Shown: positions 1-6,555 of the stretch, in pieces
Position numbering within the stretch: the first letter of the stretch is position 1
Layout of the letters: every line of letters starts with the position of its first letter
Assembly (NCBI GenBank): GCA_009930125.1
Contig: RZYZ01000024.1
Span: 1-15,556 of the forward strand
Length of the DNA: 15,556 bases
Source: Clostridia bacterium
GTDB taxonomy: Bacteria > Bacillota > Clostridia > Clostridiales > Clostridiaceae
Direction: 5' to 3'
The notes under the pieces: generated by a model
Databases searched by the model: none
Told to the model about the DNA's origin: nothing
The model's input: the letters and a program-made list of their open reading frames with translations, nothing else
Translations under genes and position numbers: made by a program

Positions 1-1748
1 AGCTCATCGGTATCTTCGGGAATCACAAGGATATCACCAGAGAAGTGCTATCAGACAAGAAGATGAAGGAAAGAGAGATGCATCTGAGAACCGTTCTTGA
101 AACCACGAGAGACGGGTATTATGCTCTGGATGAAGAGCTTAAGATCGTGGACGTCAATGAAGCCTACTGCAGAATGTGCGGATATGAACGGGAAGAGCTC
201 CTTGGCATGAGCATCATGGAGCACACCATCATTGAAAATCTTGAGGAGGCCAAGAAGAGAACGCAAAGAATCTATGTGAACGGTTCCGAACTCTTTGAAT
301 CGAGGCATAGAAGAAAAGACGGTAGCATTTTTGATGTAGAGATTTCCGTTTCCTATCTGAAAGGCAGAGAAGGGAAGTATATCCACTTCATCCGGGACAT
401 CACCGAGAGAAAGAAGCTGGAAAGCTATTTTCTCATTGAAAAGGATCTCTTCAAAAACACCATCCATTCCGCTGCCGATGCAGTGATTTCCACCGATACC
501 TTCGGTAGAGTGATCATCATGAACAACATGGCTGAGAAGTTCACCGGGTGGACCATGGAGGAAGCCAAAGGCAAACAACTGGAAGAAGTGCTTCACATCC
601 ATGATCTGAAGGGCGATCATCTCATAAATATTGCATTAAAGAGTATGAAAGCCGGGAATACACTGAAGCTGCAGGAAGACTTCAGACTGGTCTCCAGAAA
701 CAGGGAAGAGATCTTCATCGAACTCAGCGCGTCACCCATAACAGGCCGCAACAAGGAGATCATAGGGGCGGTGGTCCTCTTCAAAGACATCACCAGAAGA
801 CGGGAAGAGCTGAAGAACATCGAGGACCTCAGCTATCGCGATGCCCTCACAGGGCTCTATAACAGGCGATATCTGGATGAAGCCATCAAGAGGATCAATG
901 ATGCGCTGACGCTTCCCCTCACGGTCATGGTGGTGGATGTCAACGGTCTGAAGCTGACTAATGACGCCTTCGGGCATACCACGGGGGATCGGCTTCTGAA
1001 GGAAGTGGCGGGAATCATCAGAGAAGTCTCCAGGCAGGAAGATGTAGTGTGCAGAACCGGAGGTGATGAATTCATCCTTCTACTTCCAAACAGTGACAGA
1101 GCCCAGGCCAAAGCACTGAAAGACAGAATCGTCTCCCTGACATCGAGAACCAGAGTGGATACGCTGTCCATCTCTTTAGCTATAGGCTACTCTGTTATGA
1201 GAAAAGAGTCTGAAGACTTTGAAGATGTCTTTGCGGAAGCAGACAACAACATGTATCGGAACAAACAACGATACGGACAGAACATCAAAAGAAAGACCAT
1301 AGATAAACTGCTCAACAAGCTCAACAGAAAGAACCATGACATGTTCATGCACAACAGGGAAGTGGCGGAGTATGCCGAAAAGCTGGGCAAAGCCATGAGA
1401 CTGGACAAAGAGGAGATTCAGGACCTGAAGCAGGCTGCGAGGCTGCATGATATCGGCAAAGTCATGGTATCCAAAGAGATCCTGCAGAAAAACGGTGGTC
1501 TTTCCGAGAAGGAAATGAATCAGATCCGGAAGCACTCGGAGATCGGATATCAGCTGCTGAAGGAAGTGGATGACTACAAGCATCTGGCTGAAACGGTCCT
1601 CAGTCATCATGAATGGTATAACGGAACAGGCTATCCCAGAAGACTCCGGGCAGAAGAGATTCCGCTGCATGCAAGAATCATTGCGGTAGCGGATTCCTAC
1701 GAGACCATGACCGGAACCAGAGGCTACAGAGAGCCCATCACGAAGTAA
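1..1748 (+). CDS. PAS-PAS-GGDEF-HD-GYP c-di-GMP signalling protein (5' partial, prematurely stopped)
   Basis: The frame is open to the left edge: codons from position 3 encode a PAS/PAC tail (GIFGNHKDITRE), so the GTG at 45 is internal and the true start lies outside. Numbering from that GTG, two more PAS domains follow (about 14-125 and 135-260, each ending in a D-I-T-E/R-R PAC motif). The GGDEF diguanylate cyclase domain (about 265-420) has an intact GGDEF at 339-343 and a product-inhibition I-site RQED at 330-333. The HD-GYP phosphodiesterase domain has H468-D469, GK at 471-472 and HHEWYNGTGYP at 521-531. The protein would therefore both make and break c-di-GMP in response to signals sensed by PAS. 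No membrane segment is visible in the part present. A TAA at 1746-1748 stops it in the last HD-GYP helices, although the frame continues in family-like sequence to 1835. GGDEF residues look active; whether the shortened HD-GYP folds is unknown. Confidence 0.9.
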   Translation, partial: LIGIFGNHKDITREVLSDKKMKEREMHLRTVLETTRDGYYALDEELKIVDVNEAYCRMCGYEREELLGMSIMEHTIIENLEEAKKRTQRIYVNGSELFESRHRRKDGSIFDVEISVSYLKGREGKYIHFIRDITERKKLESYFLIEKDLFKNTIHSAADAVISTDTFGRVIIMNNMAEKFTGWTMEEAKGKQLEEVLHIHDLKGDHLINIALKSMKAGNTLKLQEDFRLVSRNREEIFIELSASPITGRNKEIIGAVVLFKDITRRREELKNIEDLSYRDALTGLYNRRYLDEAIKRINDALTLPLTVMVVDVNGLKLTNDAFGHTTGDRLLKEVAGIIREVSRQEDVVCRTGGDEFILLLPNSDRAQAKALKDRIVSLTSRTRVDTLSISLAIGYSVMRKESEDFEDVFAEADNNMYRNKQRYGQNIKRKTIDKLLNKLNRKNHDMFMHNREVAEYAEKLGKAMRLDKEEIQDLKQAARLHDIGKVMVSKEILQKNGGLSEKEMNQIRKHSEIGYQLLKEVDDYKHLAETVLSHHEWYNGTGYPRRLRAEEIPLHARIIAVADSYETMTGTRGYREPITK

Positions 1749-1835
1749 GAAGCCGTGGAAGAACTGAAGCTCTATAAAGGGACGCAGTTTGACCCTGAAA
1801 TTGTGGAAATCTTCATTAATGAAGTGCTGATGTAA
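1749..1835 (+). pseudogene. Orphaned C-terminal tail of the HD-GYP domain, behind an in-frame TAA
   Basis: Directly after the TAA at 1746-1748, the same frame continues for 28 codons to a TAA at 1833-1835. It encodes text typical of the end of HD-GYP domains (EAVEELKLYKGTQFDPEIVE, then a short hydrophobic helix). The G-T-Q-F-D-P motif is a recognised family hallmark, so this was part of the upstream gene. A single substitution (for example GAA or AAA to TAA) explains the break. There is no Shine-Dalgarno sequence or suitable start for independent translation. Confidence 0.8.
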
Positions 1836-1889
1836 TGTCTTCTCTGATGGACGAAAAGCACACAGCACTCCATATTTAAACGAATCGTT

Positions 1890-1926
1890 AAATAGAGTCC
1901 GATGTTCATCATCTGGCTCTATTTTT
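1890..1926 (+). terminator. Rho-independent terminator after the GGDEF/HD-GYP gene
   Basis: Arms AAATAGAG (1890-1897) and CTCTATTT pair across a loop that holds a possible inner GATG/CATC pairing, and the right arm runs into a short T tract. It lies about 55 bases after the ancestral stop at 1835. The stem is AT-rich, so strength is uncertain. Confidence 0.6.
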
Positions 1927-1996
1927 GTAGTATGCTTAGTATAGCAATCATCCGATTTAATCAGACTCAGATGAAATCTGAAAGGAGAGAGAAAGT

Positions 1997-2794
1997 ATGA
2001 ATGAAAAGACACCATCCACTCCGATCAAAATTCTTGTAGCCGGAACCTATGCGGTCATGATAATCATGAATGCCCTGGCCAATATTCTGCCCATCAACGG
2101 GAAAGGAACAGGAGAGGTTTCCGACTCCTATCCCAACCTGTTTGCTCCTTCTGGCTTCACCTTCAGCATATGGGGTGTGATCTACTTTCTTCTGGCCTTA
2201 TATGTTCTCTACCAGCTGGGTGTGCTGAAAAGCGGTACAAGGGATGGAAACAGAAATCTTCTGACCCGGATCGGCATCGTGTTCTCCATTTCCTCCGTGG
2301 CCAATGCACTGTGGATTCTCACCTGGCATTATGATCAGATTCTTCTATCCACGGTCCTGATGCTTGTGATTCTACTTTCGCTCATCGGAATCAACTTCAT
2401 GACGAAAAATGCTGTGCTCAGCGGAAGAGAAAGACTCTTCATCCGGCTGCCCTTCAGTGTCTATTTCGGATGGATTACTGTAGCCACCATCGCAAATGTG
2501 ACAACACTTCTTGTAGACATGGACTGGAACGGATTCGGCATATCCGAATCCATCTGGACCATTCTGATCCTCGCTGTCGGCGCCGCCATTGGCATTCTGA
2601 CCATGTTCTTCTTCAGGGACATGGCCTATGGTCTGGTCTTCATATGGGCCTACAGCGGTATCCTCTACAAACATATCAGCCCCGACGGATTTGACGGAGC
2701 ATACATTTTCGTCATCATTGCAGCGTCCATCTCCATCTTCCTCTTTATCATGGCGGAAGGATATCTGTTCTTTTCGAAGAAGAAGAGGGCTTGA
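1997..2794 (+). CDS. TspO/MBR-related integral membrane protein (large form)
   Basis: A 265-residue, very hydrophobic protein with about eight predicted membrane segments (roughly 10-31, 53-77, 88-110, 115-135, 152-174, 185-207, 210-228, 234-259) and a basic C-terminus. Trp- and aromatic-rich stretches such as SGFTFSIWGVIYFLLALY and NALWILTWHY resemble the tryptophan-rich sensory protein (TspO/MBR) family. Classical TspO has about 160 residues and five helices, so this is the longer Firmicute-type relative. TspO proteins bind tetrapyrroles or sterols and modulate stress and regulatory responses, but ligand and function here cannot be inferred. The start follows an AAAGGAGAG site at 1982-1989. 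It appears monocistronic, with a terminator upstream and a long non-coding stretch downstream. Family assignment is fairly secure, function is not. Confidence 0.75.
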   Translation: MNEKTPSTPIKILVAGTYAVMIIMNALANILPINGKGTGEVSDSYPNLFAPSGFTFSIWGVIYFLLALYVLYQLGVLKSGTRDGNRNLLTRIGIVFSISSVANALWILTWHYDQILLSTVLMLVILLSLIGINFMTKNAVLSGRERLFIRLPFSVYFGWITVATIANVTTLLVDMDWNGFGISESIWTILILAVGAAIGILTMFFFRDMAYGLVFIWAYSGILYKHISPDGFDGAYIFVIIAASISIFLFIMAEGYLFFSKKKRA

Positions 2795-3137
2795 GAAGGG
2801 GTTTCAAGGACCTGTTGAAATAAAGTCATAAGTGAAATGGATCCATCTTATCGTCATCGGCAGATGAGAAAAGGTGGCGTTTTAATCTGACCGAATTCAA
2901 CCTGGCCTTAATATCATATTCGCAAAATATGAGAGATTGGTTGTCATAACGATAAAATAATCACAATGTAAACGAAATCTGTTTAGAAATTGTGATTTAT
3001 AGTAATTAGATACTCATCTTCGCTATACGAAGAAAATCTGTCACCTTACCTGAAAATTCATTGTGAATCAGTCAAGAAAAACAGCTTTTCATTGAGATGA
3101 TATTGTTTACATCCAGTGACCGGAAGCGCTGATGGCG
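2795..3137. other. Long intergenic region with several inverted repeats
   Basis: No convincing coding frame lies between the TspO-like gene and ilvE. Visible structures are a weak TTTCAA/TTGAAA hairpin at 2802-2820 without a T tract, a seven-base-pair hairpin TCATATT/AATATGA at 2914-2932, a long dyad at 2959-2997 (separate entry) and a CTTCG/CGAAG hairpin at 3018-3032. All lie upstream of the proposed ilvE promoter, so they are outside the ilvE mRNA if that promoter is the only one. No T-box, riboswitch or other named leader element was recognised. Confidence 0.5.
2959..2997. promoter_or_regulatory. Long composite inverted repeat upstream of ilvE
   Basis: A perfect nine-base outer arm AATCACAAT (2959-2967) matches ATTGTGATT (2989-2997). 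Inside it a second pair, TAAAC (2969-2973) and GTTTA (2981-2985), encloses a seven-base loop. The total span is 39 bases. No T tract follows, so it is unlikely to be a terminator. It may be an operator or the core of a small RNA. The left arm contains TGTAAACG, which recurs near other promoters in the window. Confidence 0.45.
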
Positions 3138-3165
3138 TTGAACATCCGGCTCAATAAGGTATAAT
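3138..3165 (+). promoter_or_regulatory. Vegetative (sigma-A type) promoter of ilvE
   Basis: A -35 element TTGAAC (3138-3143), a 16-base spacer and a perfect -10 TATAAT (3160-3165). Transcription would start near 3172, giving a leader of only about 30 bases, which leaves no room for a T-box or attenuator. Confidence 0.75.
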
Positions 3166-3200
3166 TAGTTCATCAGAAACAGTAAAAAGGGGTGCTTTGT

Positions 3201-4271
3201 GTGATACAGGATATCAGAATTGAACTAAGAGAAGACAAAAGAGAGAAACCGCAGGATATGAGCAAGGTGAAATTCGGAAAGACTTTCTCTGACCATATGT
3301 TCCTTATGAACTATGACAGCCAGAAGGGATGGCACGATGCAAGAATCGTTCCTCATGGTTCCATTCCAATGGACCCAGGAGCCATGGTCTTCCATTATGC
3401 TCAGGAGATTTTTGAAGGCATGAAAGCCTACAGAACAGAAAGCGGAGTAATCCAGTTCTTCAGGCCCTTCGAAAACATCAGAAGAATGGCTAGGTCCGGT
3501 GAAAGAGTCAGCATGCCAGCGATGGATGAGGATATGTTCATGGAAGCGCTGAAGAAACTGGTGGAAGTGGACAAGGAATGGGTACCTAGTGAAGAGGGGA
3601 CTTCCCTCTACATCAGACCGTTCATGATCGCAACAGATGTGGGTCTTGGCGTCCATGCTTCAGACAGCTATCTGTTCTGCATACTGACCTGTCCTGTAGG
3701 AAGCTACTATCCGGAAGGCATCAATCCGATCAAGATTCTCATCGAGGATCAGGATGTCAGAGCAGTACGTGGGGGTACTGGTTATGCGAAATGCGGCGGA
3801 AACTATGCGGCATCTATCAGAGCTTCTGTCAGAGCCGGAAAGAAAGGCTTCTCACAGGTTCTTTGGCTGGATGGCGTGGAAAGAAAATACGTGGAAGAAG
3901 TCGGCGCCATGAACATCATGTTCAAGATCGACGGCAAGATCTACACACCAGAGCTGAACGGATCCGTTCTTCCTGGCGTGACAAGAAAGTCCAGCATCGA
4001 ACTTTTGAAGGGCTGGGGATATGAAGTCATCGAAAAGCTCATCAGTGTCGATGAACTCGTTGAAGCTGCTAAGGCAGGAAAACTGGAAGAAGTCTGGGGC
4101 ACAGGCACAGCTGCGGTGGTGACACCTGTAGGCTGGCTGACCTATAAGGATGAAACCTTCGAAGTGGAAGGTGGAAAGATCGGAGAAGTCACCCAGAAGC
4201 TCTATGACGGGCTGACAGGCATTCAGTGGGGTAAGATCGAAGACACGCATGACTGGACCGTTACAATCTAA
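3201..4271 (+). CDS. ilvE: Branched-chain amino acid aminotransferase
   Basis: A fold-type IV PLP aminotransferase that interconverts leucine, isoleucine and valine with their 2-oxo acids, using 2-oxoglutarate/glutamate. The protein has 356 residues, the usual length for the longer BCAT subgroup. It shows FEGMKAYR (71-78), the PLP-lysine region GTGYAKCGGNYAAS with probable Schiff-base Lys197, and the late GTGTAAVVTPVGWL segment that helps hold the PLP phosphate. I chose GTG at 3201 because GGGG at 3189-3192 sits eight bases upstream; a GTG at 3192 is in frame but overlaps that Shine-Dalgarno sequence. The gene has its own promoter, no neighbouring ilv or leu gene, and a strong terminator shared with the convergent gene. 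It probably serves final-step synthesis or degradation of branched-chain amino acids. Confidence 0.95.
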   Translation: MIQDIRIELREDKREKPQDMSKVKFGKTFSDHMFLMNYDSQKGWHDARIVPHGSIPMDPGAMVFHYAQEIFEGMKAYRTESGVIQFFRPFENIRRMARSGERVSMPAMDEDMFMEALKKLVEVDKEWVPSEEGTSLYIRPFMIATDVGLGVHASDSYLFCILTCPVGSYYPEGINPIKILIEDQDVRAVRGGTGYAKCGGNYAASIRASVRAGKKGFSQVLWLDGVERKYVEEVGAMNIMFKIDGKIYTPELNGSVLPGVTRKSSIELLKGWGYEVIEKLISVDELVEAAKAGKLEEVWGTGTAAVVTPVGWLTYKDETFEVEGGKIGEVTQKLYDGLTGIQWGKIEDTHDWTVTI

Positions 4272-4288
4272 ATTTCAAAGCAAACAAA

Positions 4289-4329
4289 AAAAGCTTCATG
4301 TTCTCAAGTATGAGAAGCATGAAGCTTTT
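4289..4329. terminator. Strong bidirectional terminator between ilvE and the papain-like gene
   Basis: A 12-base arm AAAAGCTTCATG (4289-4300) pairs with CATGAAGCTTTT (4318-4329), extended inward by TTCTCA/TGAGAA around an AGTA loop with one bulged G. The 18-base-pair stem is flanked by an A run on the left and T-rich sequence on the right. It can therefore terminate both ilvE and the convergent minus-strand gene, which meets a run of seven T in its own sense. Confidence 0.9.
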
Positions 4330-4353
4330 CTTCTGATCGTAATCTGAACTTTG

Positions 4354-4380
4354 TGGGTGTAAGGTGTAAGCCTTCACCCA
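4354..4380. terminator. Second terminator-like hairpin
   Basis: TGGGTG (4354-4359) pairs with CACCCA (4375-4380), and AAGG with CCTT inside, with one bulged T. On the plus strand it is followed by TCCTTTTCTTTC, so it may back up the ilvE terminator. It lies just past the 3' end of the minus-strand gene. Confidence 0.45.
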
Positions 4381-4421
4381 TCCTTTTCTTTCAAAGCGGT
4401 TCTTTAGTAAAAATAATGGAA

Positions 4422-5003
4422 TTAAATCATTGCTGTTGCCTTGAGTGCAGGATTTATGACCAGATTCGGCTGACCGTTATACATGGAGATGAATCCTTCA
4501 TAAAGGAGTTCCATGTTCTCCACGCTGTAGAGATCATCTGGTGAGATCAGTTCGGGTTCCTTGTCGATGTCGTAGATCTTGCTGTTGATGAGGATCTCCG
4601 ATATGAACTGGGAACAGAAGTAGTGGTGCTTTCTCTTCAGTGGAATACCGAGCTTTGCGCCCACAAGACCGATGAGGTTGTAGTGGTATTTGTCGGCTTC
4701 GTTCTGGAACTTGGCCAGTTCCTCTTTCAGAGAATAGTACTGCAGCTCTGTGACCTTCACCTTGTAGATGCGGCATCTGGATTCCGTGAATTTCTGGTAG
4801 ACGCCACCCTTGAGGTTCTCTTCCACAAAGCCGCCGGAAAAGGGATTGTCCGGATTTCTTCTGCCGAAGGAGTACATTCTGGTGAAGCTGTCATCAAAAC
4901 TGATGGATGCATGAACATATTTCATGTCGGAAAAAGTGGCAATGACACGGGACAGCCAGGTTCCGGTCTTCGTGAAAACAAGATAGATATAATATGATTC
5001 CAT
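4422..5003 (-). CDS. Permuted papain-like (YiiX/NlpC-P60-type) hydrolase
   Basis: A 193-residue protein with the circularly permuted papain-fold order, histidine before cysteine. His31 lies in KYVHASISF and the likely nucleophile Cys130 in HHYFCSQFISE; the FCSQF-type motif and the preceding NLIGLVGAKLGIP segment are typical of YiiX/YebB-like members of the NlpC/P60 superfamily. Such enzymes are thought to cleave amide or thioester bonds in cell-wall peptides, lipids or proteins. The substrate here is unknown. No signal peptide is seen, so it is probably cytoplasmic. I chose ATG at 5003 because AGAGGAAGAG lies just upstream in the transcribed sense; the frame extends to an ATG at 5036 with a poorer site. 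It is monocistronic, convergent with ilvE and divergent from the NYN gene. Confidence 0.75.
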   Translation of the reverse strand: MESYYIYLVFTKTGTWLSRVIATFSDMKYVHASISFDDSFTRMYSFGRRNPDNPFSGGFVEENLKGGVYQKFTESRCRIYKVKVTELQYYSLKEELAKFQNEADKYHYNLIGLVGAKLGIPLKRKHHYFCSQFISEILINSKIYDIDKEPELISPDDLYSVENMELLYEGFISMYNGQPNLVINPALKATAMI

Positions 5004-5049
5004 TTCTGTCTCTTCCTCTCTTAAGTCCTTGTACATTCCTATTCTACGT

Positions 5050-5079
5050 GGAAATTCTTATAAAATTATGAGTATTTCC
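5050..5079. promoter_or_regulatory. 30-bp near-perfect palindrome upstream of the papain-like gene
   Basis: GGAAAT (5050-5055) and ATTTCC (5074-5079) form the outer arms; CTTATAA (5057-5063) and TTATGAG (5066-5072) form inner arms separated by two A. Only one T/T mismatch and one T/G position break the symmetry. The lack of a loop argues for a protein-binding DNA operator rather than an RNA hairpin. It is about 47 bp upstream of the minus-strand start at 5003, where the promoter is expected. Confidence 0.5.
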
Positions 5080-5154
5080 TGATATATTTATATGTTAAAA
5101 GAAGTACATCTTATTATAGTCTGCTTTCCCTGAATTTGAAACATCTATTTTACT

Positions 5155-5200
5155 TTTCCCTTCTGGAAGGGAAAGAGATGCTTTTCATCGCATGAGAAGC
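5155..5200. other. Two tandem hairpins in the divergent intergenic region
   Basis: The first hairpin has perfect eight-base arms TTTCCCTT (5155-5162) and AAGGGAAA (5167-5174) around CTGG. Five bases later, GCTTTTC (5180-5186) pairs with GAGAAGC (5194-5200) with one G-U pair. Neither is followed by a T run on either strand, so they do not look like terminators. They lie upstream of the NYN promoter candidate. Confidence 0.4.
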
Positions 5201-5252
5201 GTGCATCCCACTGGAATCAGAATAAATGAGAGAAAATCAGCGAAAATGTTCC

Positions 5253-5280
5253 GTTTACAATTTCAATTCGTGGTATGATA
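5253..5280 (+). promoter_or_regulatory. Candidate promoter of the NYN-domain gene
   Basis: TTTACA (5253-5258) is followed by TATGATAA. The spacing is 14 bases to TATGAT or 16 to TGATAA, neither ideal, so element limits are approximate. The TTTACA overlaps a reverse-strand TGTAAACG motif. Confidence 0.35.
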
Positions 5281-5312
5281 AAAGAAAAGCTAGAAAACTT
5301 GGAGGCCAATAG

Positions 5313-6203
5313 ATGGTAGAAGAAAAACGGTTTGCAATCCTCATCGATGCAGATAATGTTTCAGCAAAATACATCAAGTACATATTCGACGAAGTATCCA
5401 ATTACGGAGTAGCCACCTACAAGAGAATCTATGGAGACTGGACATCACCAGGGTCCGCATCCTGGAAGGATATTCTCCTGGCAAATTCCGTCACCCCGGT
5501 GCAGCAGTACAGCTATACTGTAGGAAAGAATGCCACGGACTCAGCCATGATCATCGATGCCATGGATATTCTCTATACAGGCTATGTGGAAGGGTTCTGC
5601 ATTGTATCCAGTGACAGTGACTTCACGAAGCTCGCCTCCAGGCTCCGAGAATCCGGTATGCTTGTAGTGGGTATGGGAGAAAAGAAGACTCCGAAACCCT
5701 TCATCGCCGCCTGCAATCAGTTCAAGTATCTTGATGTGCTGCTGGCCTCAGATGAAAAGAGCAAGCGGGAAGAAGAGGAAAAGGCTTCAGCCATCGAAAA
5801 AGAGAAGAAAGAGAGCCAGAAGCAGCCTGGCACCGATGGAAAGAAACCTTCTTCCAAGACGGAGAAGTCCGATGACCAGAAGAGCATGACGGATATTGAA
5901 GTCATCAAAGCCACTGTGCTGAAAATGATGAATGAAGTGGAAGCTCAGAGCATGAACATGGGCGAAATCGGAAACCGTCTTGTGAAAAGGTATCCGGACT
6001 TTGATGTGAGAAACTACGGAGACACCAAGCTTTCCAAGTTCCTGAAGAAATTCGATTTTCTCGAATTCAACACCAAAGGAAAGGACGGCACGTCCATGTG
6101 GGTTTCACTGAAGGGTGAAGGCAAAGAAGCTCCGGAAGAGGAGCCAGCTCCACAGCAGGCGAAGCGCCGAAGCTATCGGAGAAAACCGAAGAAAATGAAG
6201 TAG
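5313..6203 (+). CDS. NYN (LabA-like PIN-fold) nuclease-type protein with C-terminal OST-HTH/LOTUS domain
   Basis: The N-terminal domain (1-140) is a NYN/LabA-like PIN-fold domain. The metal-binding acidic residues are in place: Asp12 in AILIDADN (with Asn15), Asp76 in GKNATDSAM, and Asp101/Asp103 in CIVSSDSDFT. NYN domains are Mg-dependent ribonucleases or RNA-processing factors. A highly charged Lys/Glu/Ser linker (about 145-188) leads to an OST-HTH/LOTUS-type winged-helix domain (about 190-267, with GNRLVKRYPDFDVRNYG and KLSKFLKKF), which binds RNA. The tail is strongly basic (QQAKRRSYRRKPKKMK), consistent with nucleic-acid contact. The 296-residue length fits bacterial NYN-LOTUS proteins. 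Translation starts at ATG 5313 behind GGAGG at 5301-5305. The gene stands alone; a tRNA gene with its own promoter follows. RNA target unknown. Confidence 0.85.
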   Translation: MVEEKRFAILIDADNVSAKYIKYIFDEVSNYGVATYKRIYGDWTSPGSASWKDILLANSVTPVQQYSYTVGKNATDSAMIIDAMDILYTGYVEGFCIVSSDSDFTKLASRLRESGMLVVGMGEKKTPKPFIAACNQFKYLDVLLASDEKSKREEEEKASAIEKEKKESQKQPGTDGKKPSSKTEKSDDQKSMTDIEVIKATVLKMMNEVEAQSMNMGEIGNRLVKRYPDFDVRNYGDTKLSKFLKKFDFLEFNTKGKDGTSMWVSLKGEGKEAPEEEPAPQQAKRRSYRRKPKKMK

Positions 6204-6214
6204 GTAAGATCGGA

Positions 6215-6239
6215 ATCCCGGAGACGCTGTTTCCGGGAT
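6215..6239 (+). terminator. Hairpin after the NYN gene, probable weak terminator
   Basis: ATCCCGGA (6215-6222) pairs with TCCGGGAT (6232-6239) around a nine-base loop, twelve bases after the stop codon. Only CTTTC follows, so termination may be partial. Confidence 0.6.
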
Positions 6240-6304
6240 CTTTCACGAAAATCAGAAAAGCAGGAAAAAACGCATCAATTTTCAAGAAACATGAAAAAAA
6301 GGCT

Positions 6305-6332
6305 TTGCCTTGGCGTTGGAATTTGCTATAAT
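6305..6332 (+). promoter_or_regulatory. Promoter of the tRNA-Val gene
   Basis: TTGCCT (6305-6310), a 16-base spacer and perfect TATAAT (6327-6332). Transcription would start near 6339 in the GGGG, giving an about 18-base 5' leader containing a small GGCAG/CTGCC hairpin. Confidence 0.75.
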
Positions 6333-6356
6333 GAAGGGGCAGCAAAAACTGCCTAT

Positions 6357-6432
6357 GGGAGGATAACTCAGCTGGGAGAGTGCCACCTCGACAAGGTGGA
6401 AGTCGCAGGTTCGAGTCCTGTTCTTCCCACCA
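6357..6432 (+). tRNA. tRNA-Val, anticodon GAC
   Basis: A full 76-base cloverleaf. The acceptor stem is GGGAGGA/TCTTCCC with one G-U pair, the D stem ACTC/GAGT, the anticodon stem CCACC/GGTGG, the variable loop AAGTC, the T stem GCAGG/CCTGT with loop TTCGAGT, the discriminator is A73 and CCA is encoded. The anticodon loop is TCGACAA (6388-6394), so the anticodon is GAC (6390-6392), reading GUC and GUU valine codons. Two features are odd: position 33 is C instead of the nearly invariant U, and the D stem begins with an A-T pair where most tRNAs have G10-C25. Flanking CCTAT and ATAGG could extend the acceptor stem in the precursor. Identity as valine is fairly secure from the anticodon and A73. 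Confidence 0.9.
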
Positions 6433-6435
6433 TAG

Positions 6436-6467
6436 GATCTGAATGATTTTCATTCAGGTCTTTTTTT
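6436..6467 (+). terminator. Terminator of the tRNA-Val unit
   Basis: Eleven-base-pair stem (6436-6446 with 6450-6460, one G-U pair) with a TTT loop, followed directly by seven T. It starts four bases after the CCA end, so the tRNA is a single-gene unit. Confidence 0.9.
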
Positions 6468-6493
6468 ATATCGTAAAAAGTGGAAAACGGATA

Positions 6494-6522
6494 TTTATAA
6501 ATTATGGAAGATAAGGTATGAT
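6494..6522 (+). promoter_or_regulatory. Candidate promoter of ogt
   Basis: TTTATA (6494-6499), a 17-base spacer and TATGAT (6517-6522), lying about 35 bases before the ogt start. The -35 is weak. Confidence 0.45.
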
Positions 6523-6555
6523 GAGACCAGAAAACGAATTGGGGGGAATCTTCTC

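Noticed and set aside
51..620. Long minus-strand open frame opposite the PAS region
   Set aside because: It mirrors a well-supported plus-strand gene and shows no family-like sequence, promoter or ribosome site.
1176..2015. 279-codon minus-strand open frame
   Set aside because: It runs across the HD-GYP coding region and the intergenic terminator and lies opposite conserved motifs, so it is a shadow frame.
3138..3200. T-box or attenuator leader for ilvE
   Set aside because: The promoter leaves a leader of only about 30 bases and no T-box core sequence is present anywhere in the upstream region.
4353..4544. 63-codon plus-strand frame in the convergent region
   Set aside because: It begins in a terminator hairpin, overlaps the papain-like gene antisense and has no ribosome site.
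5155..5174. Terminator for a divergent gene
   Set aside because: The stem is strong but no T run follows on either strand and no gene ends nearby.
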